A stretch of 64,000 nucleotides of DNA, from contig NZ_OY771475.1 in assembly GCF_963674635.1 (NCBI RefSeq), positions 1,798,001 through 1,862,000 on the forward strand. Direction: 5' to 3'. Shown here piece by piece: positions 1-12,332 of this stretch (positions within the stretch are counted from its first letter, which is position 1; every line of letters begins with the position of its first letter). The stretch comes from Breoghania sp. GTDB lineage: Bacteria > Pseudomonadota > Alphaproteobacteria > Rhizobiales > Stappiaceae. Position numbers and translations under genes: made by a program. Below the pieces are notes generated by a model. That model saw only the letters and a program-made list of their open reading frames with translations. It was not told the origin of the DNA and ran no database searches.

Positions 1-2
1 TC

Positions 3-482
3 GTGACGGAGATCCGCGATCTGGCGCAACATCTGTGGGAACGGTTCCACAAGCCGATCCTGACCTATGGCCATTCCGCGGGCGGACATCTGACCGCGTC
101 TCTTCTGGCAACCGACTGGCGCGCACGCCGCCTGCCGCCAGGGCTCGCCAGCGCGGGCATGGCAATTTCCGGCCTGTTCGATCTTCTGCCGCTGATCCGC
201 ACCAGCGTGAACGACGCGGTGAGGATGGATCAGAAGGAAGCCATCGCAAGCTCACCGATCGCGATGGGCATTCCTTACGGCGCACGACTGATCGCCTCCG
301 TAGGAGGCGCGGAATCGAGCGAATTCAAACGTCAGAGCCGCGTGATCGTGGATTTCTGGAGCCGGGGCGGCATCGACGCCAAGTTGCGTGAGGAGGAAGG
401 CGCGAACCATTTCACGGTCGTCGCCCCCCTGGCAGATCCTGACAGCGCCATGGTTCATGATCTTGCCCAACTCGGGCGCTAG
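3..482 (+). CDS. alpha/beta hydrolase, arylformamidase-like (5' truncated by window)
   Basis: This is the C-terminal part of an alpha/beta-hydrolase of the arylformamidase / esterase-lipase type. The nucleophile elbow GHSAGGH is visible near residue 24 and supplies the catalytic serine. The likely catalytic histidine sits in GANHFTVV close to the C-terminus. Family members are usually 250-290 residues and carry an oxyanion-hole HGG motif before the elbow. That part is absent here because the reading frame continues beyond the left edge, so the GTG at position 3 is almost certainly internal. The fold assignment is secure. The substrate (N-formylkynurenine or another ester/amide) is inferred from the family only, because the flanking genes give no kynurenine-pathway context. 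Confidence 0.75.
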   Translation: MTEIRDLAQHLWERFHKPILTYGHSAGGHLTASLLATDWRARRLPPGLASAGMAISGLFDLLPLIRTSVNDAVRMDQKEAIASSPIAMGIPYGARLIASVGGAESSEFKRQSRVIVDFWSRGGIDAKLREEEGANHFTVVAPLADPDSAMVHDLAQLGR

Positions 483-688
483 TCCTTCAAGACAAAGCTC
501 GCCAAGACAAGGCCCGCGCCCGATCTCGGACCGGATAATAAGCATTCTGTGAGCGAATGCGGATTATCCGGAAAGTCGTTGCGTCAGGAGTTCTCTTTTC
601 ACTCTCACATCTGGCCGTTATATCTTTGCGCCCCATTTGAAGCAGAGGCGCCCTGAAGGTGCCCGAACCAAGTCTGGAGATTTTGCTG

Positions 689-3331
689 ATGCGTACTGAC
701 GTGGCCACCCCTGTCCGCCTGGAGGACTATCGTCCCACGCCCTACGCCATCTCCACAGTCGACCTTGATATACGCCTTGCCCCCAAGGCGACCAAGATCA
801 CGGCGCGGATCGCCTTTTCCCGGCGCGAAGACACGGCTGCAGGCCAGGCACTGGAACTGGCGGGCGATGACCTGAAACTCGTCAGTCTGTCGCTTGGCGG
901 CGCGGCCCTTGCCGCAGACGATTTCGACGTGAGCGCCGACAAGCTCACCATCCACACCCCGCCCGCCGATCCCTTCGTTCTGGAAATCGTGACCGAGATC
1001 GATCCGGATGCAAATTCCAAGCTGATGGGCCTCTATCGCTCGTCCGGCACCTATTGCACCCAGTGCGAGGCGGAGGGCTTTCGCCGGATCACCTATTTCT
1101 ACGACCGCCCGGACGTTCTGGCCGTCTACACGACCCGCATCGAGGCGCGAAAATCAGACGCGCCGATCCTGCTCGCCAACGGCAACCCGATCGAATCCGG
1201 CGATATCGAGGGCACCGACCGCCATTTTGCGATCTGGCACGACCCCTTCCCCAAGCCGTCCTACCTCTTCGCCATGGTGGCGGGCGATCTGGCCTGTGTC
1301 ACAGACAGCTACACCACGCTTTTGAGCGGTCGTGACGTGGAGCTTCGCATCTATGTGGAGCACGGCAATGAAGGGCGCTGCGATTATGCGATGGACGCGC
1401 TCAAACGTTCCATGCGCTGGGACGAGGAAGCCTTCGGACGCGAATATGATCTCGACATCTTCATGATCGTGGCCGTGTCCGACTTCAACATGGGCGCGAT
1501 GGAGAACAAGGGCCTCAACGTCTTCAACGACAAGTATGTCCTGGCCAACCCGGAAACCGCGACCGATCAGGATTACGCCAATATCGAGGGCGTGATCGCA
1601 CACGAGTATTTCCACAACTGGACGGGCGACCGCATCACCTGTCGTGACTGGTTCCAGCTCTGCCTGAAGGAGGGCCTGACGGTTTTCCGCGATCAGGAAT
1701 TTTCCTCCGACATGCGGTCGCGCGCGGTCAAGCGTATCGCGGATGTGCGGCTGCTCCAGTCGCACCAGTTTCCCGAGGATGGCGGCCCGCTCGCCCATCC
1801 GGTGCGCCCGACCGCCTACCGCCAGATCAACAACTTCTACACCGCGACCATCTACGAAAAGGGCGCGGAGATCGTGCGGATGCTGAAGACCTATCTGGGC
1901 GAAGACGGCTTCCGCGCAGGGATGGATCTCTATTTCGAACGCCATGATGGCGAGGCCGCGACGATCGAGGACTTCCTCAAGAGCTTCGCGGATGCCACCC
2001 AGACCGATCTGGACCAGTTTGCCCTTTGGTATTCGCAAGCCGGCACCCCGACGATCAAGGCCAGCGAAAGCTGGGACGAAGCCGCAAAGACCCTCACAAT
2101 CGAGCTTGAACAGTCCTGCGCCCCAACGCCTGGACAGGAAACGAAGCTGCCCTTCACCATGCCCGTGCGCTTCGGACTGATTGGTCCGCACGGCAAGGAG
2201 ATGGAGTGGAGCGCGGTATCCGGCGCCGAGGTGCGCGAGGATGTGATCGTGCTCAGCAAGGCCAGCCACACGGTGGTCTTCGAGGGGCTTGCCGCGCGTC
2301 CGGTTTCCTCGCTTCTGCGCGGTTTTTCGGCACCCGTGCGTCTCACCGACGGCAAGTCGCGCGAGGATCTGGTGTTTCTCGCCCGCCATGACAACGACCC
2401 GTTCAACCGCTGGCAGGCAGTGCAGACGCTCGCCATGCAGCTCTTGAAGCGCGGCGCGCAGGCCCCCACGACGCTTGCCAGCGACGAGATCCAGGAACTG
2501 GCGGCCCTTCTGGGCGAGGCTTCAGCCGACGAGCGTTTTGAGCCTGCGCTGCGCGCGCAGCTTCTTCAGCTTCCTTCCGAGGCCGATATCGCGCGCGAGA
2601 TCGGGACCGATGTCGACCCGGATGCGATCAAGTCCGCCCGCAAGGCCGTGGAAGTGGCGATTGCGGGCCATTGCCTAGAAGGCTTCGCGGAGCTTTATGA
2701 GGCGCTGGCGGACAAGGGCCCCTACTCGCCAGATGCGGCAGCGGCAGGCCGCCGCGCCCTGCGGCTGACCGTTCTGGATTACATGGCCGCCATCGAAGGC
2801 GAGGCGAGTGCGCGCACATTTGCCCATTACAACACAGCCGACAACATGACCGACCGCCTCGCGGCGTTGCGCTTGCTGGTCCATCGTGCCGACACGCAAT
2901 CCCAGGAAGCCCTGGAGGATTTCGAGGCCCGTTTCGGCAAGGATGCGCTGGTCATGGACAAATGGCTGACCGTGCAGGCTACAGCGCCCTTCCCGGAAAC
3001 GTTGGCGCGCATCCGCACACTCACCGCGCACCCGACCTTCTCCTATTCCAACCCGAACCGTATCCGCGCGCTGATCGGAGCTTTCGCTGCCGGCAATCAG
3101 ACGCAGTTCAACCGCGCGGACGGGGCCGGCTTCGAGTTCGTGGCCGACACCGTGCTGTCTCTGGACAAGAAGAATCCACAAGTTGCGGCGCGTCTCTTGT
3201 CCGCATTCCGCTCGTGGCGGGCGCTGGAGCCCGGACGCCGTGCACTGGCCGAGGCGGCACTTCGTCGCGTGGCGCAATCCGGCGGTCTTTCCAGCGATGT
3301 CCAGGACATTGCGGCGCGAAGCCTGCAATAG
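689..3331 (+). CDS. pepN: aminopeptidase N (M1 family zinc metallopeptidase)
   Basis: Cytoplasmic zinc aminopeptidase that removes N-terminal residues from peptides in general peptide turnover. The substrate-binding exopeptidase motif GAMEN is at residues 269-273. The zinc site is HEYFH at 305-309 with the third ligand Glu328, giving the HExxH-18-E spacing of clan MA. The product is 880 residues, full length for the Gram-negative PepN type, with the C-terminal helical domain intact. I chose the ATG at 689 rather than the in-frame GTG at 659 because GGAGA lies about nine bases upstream and family N-termini begin close to the YRPTPY motif. It stands alone, with the PleC-like kinase downstream in the same direction after 190 bases. 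Confidence 0.95.
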   Translation: MRTDVATPVRLEDYRPTPYAISTVDLDIRLAPKATKITARIAFSRREDTAAGQALELAGDDLKLVSLSLGGAALAADDFDVSADKLTIHTPPADPFVLEIVTEIDPDANSKLMGLYRSSGTYCTQCEAEGFRRITYFYDRPDVLAVYTTRIEARKSDAPILLANGNPIESGDIEGTDRHFAIWHDPFPKPSYLFAMVAGDLACVTDSYTTLLSGRDVELRIYVEHGNEGRCDYAMDALKRSMRWDEEAFGREYDLDIFMIVAVSDFNMGAMENKGLNVFNDKYVLANPETATDQDYANIEGVIAHEYFHNWTGDRITCRDWFQLCLKEGLTVFRDQEFSSDMRSRAVKRIADVRLLQSHQFPEDGGPLAHPVRPTAYRQINNFYTATIYEKGAEIVRMLKTYLGEDGFRAGMDLYFERHDGEAATIEDFLKSFADATQTDLDQFALWYSQAGTPTIKASESWDEAAKTLTIELEQSCAPTPGQETKLPFTMPVRFGLIGPHGKEMEWSAVSGAEVREDVIVLSKASHTVVFEGLAARPVSSLLRGFSAPVRLTDGKSREDLVFLARHDNDPFNRWQAVQTLAMQLLKRGAQAPTTLASDEIQELAALLGEASADERFEPALRAQLLQLPSEADIAREIGTDVDPDAIKSARKAVEVAIAGHCLEGFAELYEALADKGPYSPDAAAAGRRALRLTVLDYMAAIEGEASARTFAHYNTADNMTDRLAALRLLVHRADTQSQEALEDFEARFGKDALVMDKWLTVQATAPFPETLARIRTLTAHPTFSYSNPNRIRALIGAFAAGNQTQFNRADGAGFEFVADTVLSLDKKNPQVAARLLSAFRSWRALEPGRRALAEAALRRVAQSGGLSSDVQDIAARSLQ

Positions 3332-3521
3332 TTACAAATCGCCCTGCAAGCACTTCGCTTATGGTTAACGCGGATGGTTAAGTCCGGTCCGGAGCCTTAG
3401 AATATTTTTTGGCTTCGGACTCTGGACAAGACGATTCGCGTGGATTCAAATGAAGGTGATTCGGGCGTGCGGCGTATACCGAATTCTAGAGGCATACAAC
3501 CACTTATGAAGGAAGTTACGG

Positions 3522-5942
3522 ATGGCGCGGGCCTATACAGGCAACGCGACAGGGCGTCGCTTTGGCTTTTTTCCAAGCAAATGGAAAGCCGGTAACGCTC
3601 GTTCGCCCAAGACGACACTAACCGGCCACATCCGGTTACTGGCCCGTCCTGCCTATGCTCGCCTTATCTCCACCGAAGGCATCCTTCGTCGCGCCATTCC
3701 GGTGCTGAGCCTTCTTTTCGTGGCTTCTCTTGCCTGCTATCGCGCGGTAGAAATCTCCTCCGAGCATGCGGCAACCGAGGCGCGGGCCCGCGATCAGCTT
3801 TCCATGATTGCAACCACGCTCGCCGCCCGCCTTTCCTCCTCCGAAGAAAACCTCCCGCAAGTCGGCTATCAGGCTGCGCTGCGCAATGCTCTTTCCGAGG
3901 CACTGCCGCCGCGCGCCACGAGCTTCGGACGCCAGATCCTTGTGACGGACCCGGAAGGCACCGTCGTCGCCTCACAGCCCCCGCGCCCGGACCTAGAGCA
4001 ACGATCGCTCATCTCCCTTCTCGGACCGAACCAGCCGCTGACCACCTTTGGCGCGCGCGCAGGGGTCATGGAAGTCGCGGAAGCCGACAACGAAACGGTG
4101 CTGGCGACCGTCCACCATCTCGATAGCAAGCTCGGCATGGTCGCCGTGGTACAGAAGATCGACGACATCTTCGCCAGCTGGCGCTCTTCGCTCCACGCTA
4201 CTGTGACGCTTTTCGTGGGCACGTCCTCCGTCCTCATAGTTCTCATCTACGCCTTCTACAGCCAGGCTGCGCGGGCAGAGCAGGCCGATGAGATTTATGA
4301 GGCAGCGCGCACCCGTATCGACACGGCCCTCAATCGCGGCCGGTGTGGCCTGTTCGATTGGGATCTCGGGCGTGGACGGATGTTCTGGTCGGAGAGCATG
4401 TACGAGATCCTCGGCCAGCCCCCCAGCGATGAACTCGTCGGCTTTGCCGACTGGGCCGAGCTCATGCACCCGGAGGACGGCGACCTTTACGAAATCGCAT
4501 CGGAGCTTTTGGAAACCGGCGAAACCACGCTTGATCGCATGTTCCGCATGCGCCATGCCGACGGATCATGGATCTGGGCGCGGGCGCGCGCGGAAGTCGT
4601 GCAGGAGCCGGGTTCAGCCTCCCCGCACCTGATCGGCATCGTGGTCGATGTGACCGAACAGCGCCAGCTTGAGGAATCCTCTCGCACGGCCGACCTGCGC
4701 CTTCGCGATGCCATCGAGACCATCTCCGAAGCCTTCGTTCTTTGGGATTCCGCCAACGAGCTGGTCATGTGCAACACCAACTACATGGAGCTGCACAACC
4801 TGCCATCGGCCCGCGTTCACGCCGGCATGCCCTATTCGGATGTGATGGAACATGCCCGCCAGCCGGTCGTCACCTCGCATATCAAGCCCGCCGACGGCGT
4901 CCCCGCCGGCTCGCGCTTCTACGAAGCCCAGCTTGAGGACGGTCGCTGGCTCCAGATTTCCGAACGCCGCACCAAGGATGGCGGCTACGTGTCGGTCGGC
5001 ACTGACATCACCGCGCGCAAGCTGCACGAAGAAAAACTGATGGACAGCGAGCGCCGCCTGATGGCCACCGTCGCAGACCTGCGCCAGTCCCGCCAGAAGC
5101 TGGAATATCAGGCGCAGCAGCTCGTCGAGCTTGCCGAGAAATACGCCGAGGAAAAGACGCGGGCCGAAGACGCGAACCGCGCAAAGTCCGAGTTCCTGGC
5201 CAATATGAGCCACGAGTTGCGCACCCCGCTCAACGCGATCATCGGGTTCTCGGAGATCATGGTCGGCGGCATGTTCGGCGAACTGGGCTCGGAGAAATAC
5301 GGCGACTACTGCCGCGACATCCACAAATCCGGCACGCATCTGCTGGGCGTCATCAACGATATTCTCGACATGTCCAAGATCGAGGCCGGTCGGCTGGATC
5401 TTTCCTTCGATACGGTTGAACTCGACAGCTTTATCGAGGAGACGGTGCGTGTCATCCAGCCGGAGGCGGACGCCAAGGAAATCGGGGTGCGCTGCGAGGT
5501 TTCGGAAGGCCTTTCGGTCAACGCCGATACCAAGGCGATCCGCCAGATCCTGCTGAACCTGATGTCCAACGCCGTGAAATTCACGCCAAATGGCGGCGAG
5601 ATGACCGTCAAGGCGCAGTCCAGCGGCAAGAGCTATGTGGCGATTTCGATCACCGATACCGGCATCGGCATCGCGGAGAAGGATATCGCCCGCCTCGCCA
5701 GCCCCTTCGTGCAGGTTGAAAACCAGTTCACCAAGAGCCATCAGGGCTCGGGCCTCGGGCTTGCCATCGCCCGCTCGCTGGTGGACCTCCATGACGGCAC
5801 CATGGAGATCAAGTCCCGCGTCGGAAAGGGCACGACAGTGACGGTCACCCTGCCCATGACGCAGCAGAAGAACGGCGTTCTTCCCGCCGCGGACCAGACG
5901 GTGGCTGCAAAGACCGCGCAGAAGCATCGCCGCTCCGCCTGA
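3522..5942 (+). CDS. pleC: PAS-domain membrane sensor histidine kinase, PleC-like
   Basis: An 806-residue hybrid-free histidine kinase. A first membrane segment lies near residues 55-75 and a second near 225-245, enclosing an extracytoplasmic sensor region of about 150 residues. Two PAS domains follow (about 260-385 and 395-510), then a coiled linker, HisKA with phospho-acceptor His564 in MSHELRTPLNAIIGFSEIM, and an HATPase domain with LLNLMSNAVKFT, DTGIGI and GSGLGLAI boxes. The HisKA block is of the PleC/DivJ/PdhS kind, which acts on the single-domain regulator DivK in the CtrA polarity pathway. Its position between pepN and glnE matches the rhizobial pleC locus as I know it. The start is supported by GGAAG about eight bases upstream. 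The kinase call is certain; PleC identity rests on HisKA type and synteny. Confidence 0.8.
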   Translation: MARAYTGNATGRRFGFFPSKWKAGNARSPKTTLTGHIRLLARPAYARLISTEGILRRAIPVLSLLFVASLACYRAVEISSEHAATEARARDQLSMIATTLAARLSSSEENLPQVGYQAALRNALSEALPPRATSFGRQILVTDPEGTVVASQPPRPDLEQRSLISLLGPNQPLTTFGARAGVMEVAEADNETVLATVHHLDSKLGMVAVVQKIDDIFASWRSSLHATVTLFVGTSSVLIVLIYAFYSQAARAEQADEIYEAARTRIDTALNRGRCGLFDWDLGRGRMFWSESMYEILGQPPSDELVGFADWAELMHPEDGDLYEIASELLETGETTLDRMFRMRHADGSWIWARARAEVVQEPGSASPHLIGIVVDVTEQRQLEESSRTADLRLRDAIETISEAFVLWDSANELVMCNTNYMELHNLPSARVHAGMPYSDVMEHARQPVVTSHIKPADGVPAGSRFYEAQLEDGRWLQISERRTKDGGYVSVGTDITARKLHEEKLMDSERRLMATVADLRQSRQKLEYQAQQLVELAEKYAEEKTRAEDANRAKSEFLANMSHELRTPLNAIIGFSEIMVGGMFGELGSEKYGDYCRDIHKSGTHLLGVINDILDMSKIEAGRLDLSFDTVELDSFIEETVRVIQPEADAKEIGVRCEVSEGLSVNADTKAIRQILLNLMSNAVKFTPNGGEMTVKAQSSGKSYVAISITDTGIGIAEKDIARLASPFVQVENQFTKSHQGSGLGLAIARSLVDLHDGTMEIKSRVGKGTTVTVTLPMTQQKNGVLPAADQTVAAKTAQKHRRSA

Positions 5943-5992
5943 GCTGGCGCCTTAAGCCCACATCCCGCATCCCCTGCCGAGGACGTTCCGAC

Positions 5993-6020
5993 AAAAAAGG
6001 GAGCCGCATTCACGGCTCCC
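5993..6020 (-). terminator. intrinsic terminator of glnE
   Basis: An eight-base-pair perfect stem, GGGAGCCG (5999-6006) with CGGCTCCC (6013-6020), encloses a six-base loop. On the minus strand it is followed directly by six T (5993-5998). It lies 65 bases past the glnE stop codon. On the plus strand there is no T-run, so it should not stop the kinase transcript arriving from the left. Confidence 0.8.
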
Positions 6021-6084
6021 TGTGTTCGGGGCCCATTCCAACCGCTTCAAGTTGCGTCCCGTTCGCAGGACCGGGCTGGCCCGG

Positions 6085-9114
<3,030 letters not shown>

Positions 9115-9357
9115 GCCATCCCCACCCGGTCTGTTTTCATTGCCCTTTGCTTTGCCAGTTTCGCGCCCGCTTGTCATCCCCGAGAACGGAAATGCCAAGG
9201 GGCCCGACCAGAGCGCCAGCAAGGCGTGGCAGGCGCGTGGCCCTCAAAGGGCGCTTGTATGAGCCCGTCGCATGATGCTCTTATGTTGCTCCCTGCAAGG
9301 CTCCGTCATATGCCCGGTTTCAGACACGCCCTTTTCCCGCAAAGACATTGCCCCCCA

Positions 9358-10053
9358 ATGCTTCACACGTTTCGCCTGCTAACAACCGGCCTTCTTTTCT
9401 GCGCGCTTGCCTGCAGATCCCTGCCCGTGCAGGCATACGAAATATGGCCGGGCCTGGAGAGCGGGGATCTCGTTTTCATCGAGACGGCGGATCCGCTGGC
9501 GCGCTTCCTGAAGCGGGCGACGGGAAGCCGCCTGACCCATGTCGGCCTCATGCGGGATACGGGCGGGGGCCCCTATATTCTCGACGCAACGCCGCAGGAT
9601 GGGGTGTTCGAAGTTGCGATCGACGAATTCATCGAGCGCGGGGTCGGGCACCGTTACGCGGTCTATCGCTTCAACGGGTTGAAGCATCCCGGCACCACTA
9701 ACCATCCCGCCATCAAGACGGCCTTCGACCATCACTATCTGAAGCCCTACGACCCTTACTTCCGTCTTGAAAAATCCGCGTTCTACGACGCAGAGCTCAT
9801 CTGGACGACCTATGCGGAAGCGGGAGCCAGGATCGGCAAGTTTCAGCGCCTGAGGGATCTGGGGGGCGATACGTCGGAGGGCCGGGCCGTGTTCCTGAGC
9901 GATTGGCGGCACAATCCGCTGTGCAAGAGCGCCACCCGGGGTATCGAAGCCTGTTGGGCGCAAATTCTGGATCAGGAGATCATCACGCCTGCAAGCATCG
10001 CGAACGACCCGCGCATGACGCGCGTCTACTCCTCCTTCGACGACGCGCGCTGA
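9358..10053 (+). CDS. secreted YiiX/YebB-like NlpC/P60-superfamily cysteine hydrolase
   Basis: A 231-residue exported protein. The N-terminus MLHTFRLLTTGLLFCALAC... is a Sec signal peptide with likely cleavage after PVQA. The mature part begins with GDLVFIE, then an ATGSRLTHVGLM block typical of the YiiX permuted papain-like fold. The histidine of THVG and the cysteine near HNPLCKS are the likely catalytic residues. Family members are periplasmic hydrolases of unknown or peptidoglycan/lipid substrate. The reading frame runs open far to the left across glnE, but that part is antisense. The ATG at 9358 is the first that gives a signal peptide. It converges on the histidine kinase gene at 10073. 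Confidence 0.75.
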   Translation: MLHTFRLLTTGLLFCALACRSLPVQAYEIWPGLESGDLVFIETADPLARFLKRATGSRLTHVGLMRDTGGGPYILDATPQDGVFEVAIDEFIERGVGHRYAVYRFNGLKHPGTTNHPAIKTAFDHHYLKPYDPYFRLEKSAFYDAELIWTTYAEAGARIGKFQRLRDLGGDTSEGRAVFLSDWRHNPLCKSATRGIEACWAQILDQEIITPASIANDPRMTRVYSSFDDAR

Positions 10054-10072
10054 AACGTTCAGTCCGCCCGCA

Positions 10073-11476
10073 TCACTCCGCCTTCGGCAATCTCAGCCGG
10101 ACGATGAGGCCGGGGTCGTTGTCTGCAAGTTCCAGTTTGCCGCGATGGAGATGGGCAACCGCCTGCACAAGCGACAGTCCGAGACCGGATCCGGGAGCTG
10201 TGCGGCTTTCCTCCAGCCGCACGAAGCGGCGCAGGACCCTTTCGTGATCCGATCTGGAAATGCCGGGACCGTTGTCGGCAACCGATAGGACCACATCGTC
10301 CCCTTCGCAGAAAACCCGCAAGGTGATGGCGAATTGCGCGCCCGCCTCCCCCTCCTTCGGTTGCGGTCGCCCATATTTCAGCGCGTTGTCGACAAGGTTG
10401 GAAATCGCCTGCGCGATCAGTTCGCGCGACGCCTCCACCGGGGCGGCGTCGCAGATCTCCGACAGGAACCGCACTCCCTCATCCTCCGCAAGCGGCTCGT
10501 AAAGCTCGGCGACTTCAGTGGCGATCTCGCTGGCATCCACCCGCTCCAGAATCTGATCGGGAGAGCCAGCCTCGACACGGGCGATTTTCAAAAGAGCATT
10601 GAAGGTTCGGATGAGCTGGTCGGATTCCTCGATGGTCGCTTCCAGCGCATCGCGGTATCCCTCCACCGAAGGCTCCTCGCGCAATGCTCCCTCAACGCGG
10701 TTTCTAAGCCGGGTCAGCGGGGTCTTCAGGTCATGGGCAATGTTGTCGGAGACATCCTTCAGCCCCTGCATCAACAGCTCGATGCGCTCCAGCATGGCGT
10801 TGACGTTTTCCGCCAGACGGTCGATTTCGTCGCCGGAGCCTGTGACATGCAGGCGGCGGGAGAGATCGCCCTCCATGATCCGGCGCCCCGTTTCGGAGAC
10901 CGCATCGATGCGTTTCATCACGCGCCGCCCGACAAAGAGCCAGCTCAGCACGGCCAGAACGCCGACGACCGCGATTGTGATGCGCAACGCGCTCTCGATC
11001 ACTTCCCTGAAGTGCTTGCCTTCCGAGATGTCACGACCGATCAGGATATGGAAGCCACCCGGCAGCACGAAGACGCGTACAGCCGCCTCCTGCGTTGTCC
11101 CGTCGCCGGTGATCCTCTCGTACTGCACGATCTGAATGGGCACGGCCGGATCGCGCGGCATGCGCCCTTTCAGCTTCCTGACATTGCCCGCGATCACGTC
11201 GCCGGAAAAATCGGTGATCATGTAGAGGCTCGCGCCGGGCTGGCGGGCACGACGCTCCACGACGTCGACCAGACGACGGATCCCGCCCTGGCTATATTGC
11301 TCACCGAGCCCTTTGACCTCCGCCTCGATGGTCTGGTTGATCTGTTCGGCCATCATGCGCTGGGTGTTGTGGCCGATATAGAAAACCAGAAACCCTGCGA
11401 AGAGCGCGAAGGCGACGAGATAGACGAGCGACAGCTTGAAGGCAGTCGTGCGGATGAGTTTACCGAGCGTCGTCAC
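10073..11476 (-). CDS. OmpR-partner membrane sensor histidine kinase
   Basis: Two-component kinase of about 467 residues. It has a membrane segment near the N-terminus (KLSLVYLVAFALFAGFLVF), a periplasmic sensor of about 130 residues, a second membrane segment (ITIAVVGVLAVLSWLFVG), a HAMP linker, HisKA with the acceptor in IAHDLKTPLTRLRNRVEG, and an HATPase domain with NLVDNALKYG, DNGPGIS and GSGLGLSLV. I placed the start at the GTG at 11476, which overlaps the end of the regulator gene by 17 bases, a usual coupled arrangement. A longer frame opens at 11524 but reads through the regulator. The signal is unknown. Its location between glnE and degP matches the uncharacterised rhizobial pair at this locus. 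Confidence 0.9.
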   Translation of the reverse strand: MTTLGKLIRTTAFKLSLVYLVAFALFAGFLVFYIGHNTQRMMAEQINQTIEAEVKGLGEQYSQGGIRRLVDVVERRARQPGASLYMITDFSGDVIAGNVRKLKGRMPRDPAVPIQIVQYERITGDGTTQEAAVRVFVLPGGFHILIGRDISEGKHFREVIESALRITIAVVGVLAVLSWLFVGRRVMKRIDAVSETGRRIMEGDLSRRLHVTGSGDEIDRLAENVNAMLERIELLMQGLKDVSDNIAHDLKTPLTRLRNRVEGALREEPSVEGYRDALEATIEESDQLIRTFNALLKIARVEAGSPDQILERVDASEIATEVAELYEPLAEDEGVRFLSEICDAAPVEASRELIAQAISNLVDNALKYGRPQPKEGEAGAQFAITLRVFCEGDDVVLSVADNGPGISRSDHERVLRRFVRLEESRTAPGSGLGLSLVQAVAHLHRGKLELADNDPGLIVRLRLPKAE

Positions 11477-12140
11477 GGATCGAGTACCCCGCTCCACGAA
11501 TGGTGTGCAGGAGGGGCTTCTCAAAGCCCTTGTCGATCTTGGCGCGCAGACGCGAGATGTGAACGTCGATGACGTTGGTCTGCGGATCGAAATGATAATC
11601 CCAGACGTTTTCCAAGAGCATGGTCCGGGTCACCACCTGACCGGCATGCTTCATGAGATATTCAAGCAGGCGAAACTCGCGCGGCTGCAACGCGATGGGT
11701 TGCCCGGCCCGTGTCGCGGCATGGGCGAGACGATCAAGCTCCAGATCGCCGACGCGGAAGGTCGTTTCCGCATCCGCGGGACGATTGCGACGACCGAGCG
11801 CCTCGACGCGGGCCAGAAGTTCGGCGAAGGAATAGGGCTTGGGGAGATAGTCATCGCCACCGGCGCGCAGGCCCTGAACGCGGTCATCGACCTGGCCGAG
11901 CGCGGAGAGGATCAGCACCGGCGATTGGGTGCCCTCCCGCTTCAATTCCTCCACCACCGACAGGCCGTCGCGCCGGGGCAACATCCTGTCGACCACCAGC
12001 ACGTCGTAGTCCGCGCCGGAGGCCATGGCGTAGCCGGTCTCGCCGTCCGCCGCATGATCGGCCACGTGCCCGGCTTCCTTGAGTGCCTTGATCAGGTAGG
12101 CGGCAGCCTCCTGATCGTCTTCGATGATGAGAATCCGCAT
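11460..12140 (-). CDS. OmpR/PhoB-family response regulator
   Basis: A 226-residue regulator. The receiver domain has the acidic pair EDD at 7-9, phospho-acceptor Asp in VVDRMLP near residue 51, and the conserved lysine in YLPKPYSF. The C-terminal winged helix has the recognition block RTMLLENVWDYHFDPQTNVID and the final wing IRGAGYSI. It precedes the kinase in one transcript, with the stop overlapping the kinase start, so the two are translationally coupled. It may control degP upstream of it or an envelope stress set, but no operator is recognisable and that is inference only. Confidence 0.93.
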   Translation of the reverse strand: MRILIIEDDQEAAAYLIKALKEAGHVADHAADGETGYAMASGADYDVLVVDRMLPRRDGLSVVEELKREGTQSPVLILSALGQVDDRVQGLRAGGDDYLPKPYSFAELLARVEALGRRNRPADAETTFRVGDLELDRLAHAATRAGQPIALQPREFRLLEYLMKHAGQVVTRTMLLENVWDYHFDPQTNVIDVHISRLRAKIDKGFEKPLLHTIRGAGYSIRDDAR

Positions 12141-12224
12141 GTCGAGATCTTATAGCAGGGGCAGGTCGCGATGAACCATGTGCCCGCAAGGCGAACGGCA
12201 CGGCACCGACCTTCGCGTTCCAGA

Positions 12225-12261
12225 AGAAAACACGGCGGCGGGTTGTGAGAACCCGCCGCCG
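12225..12261 (-). terminator. intrinsic terminator of the degP-like gene
   Basis: A twelve-base-pair perfect stem (CGGCGGCGGGTT, 12233-12244, with AACCCGCCGCCG, 12250-12261) has a five-base loop. On the minus strand it is followed by GTGTTTTCTTC. It lies between the stop codon of the protease gene and the start of the response regulator gene, so the regulator pair probably has its own promoter in the remaining 84 bases. Confidence 0.75.
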
Positions 12262-12332
12262 CTGATTGGCCGGAACAGATTTCGGGGGCGACTAATAAAC
12301 AATCTGTCCGGCCAGATCGCGTTTGACGGGGG

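Noticed and set aside
1154..2389. 411-codon minus-strand frame opposite pepN
   Set aside because: It mirrors the pepN coding bias, has no domain or ribosome site, and pepN on the other strand is certain.
3365..3381. Possible CtrA site upstream of the PleC-like kinase
   Set aside because: Two TTAA halves are present but nine bases apart, not seven.
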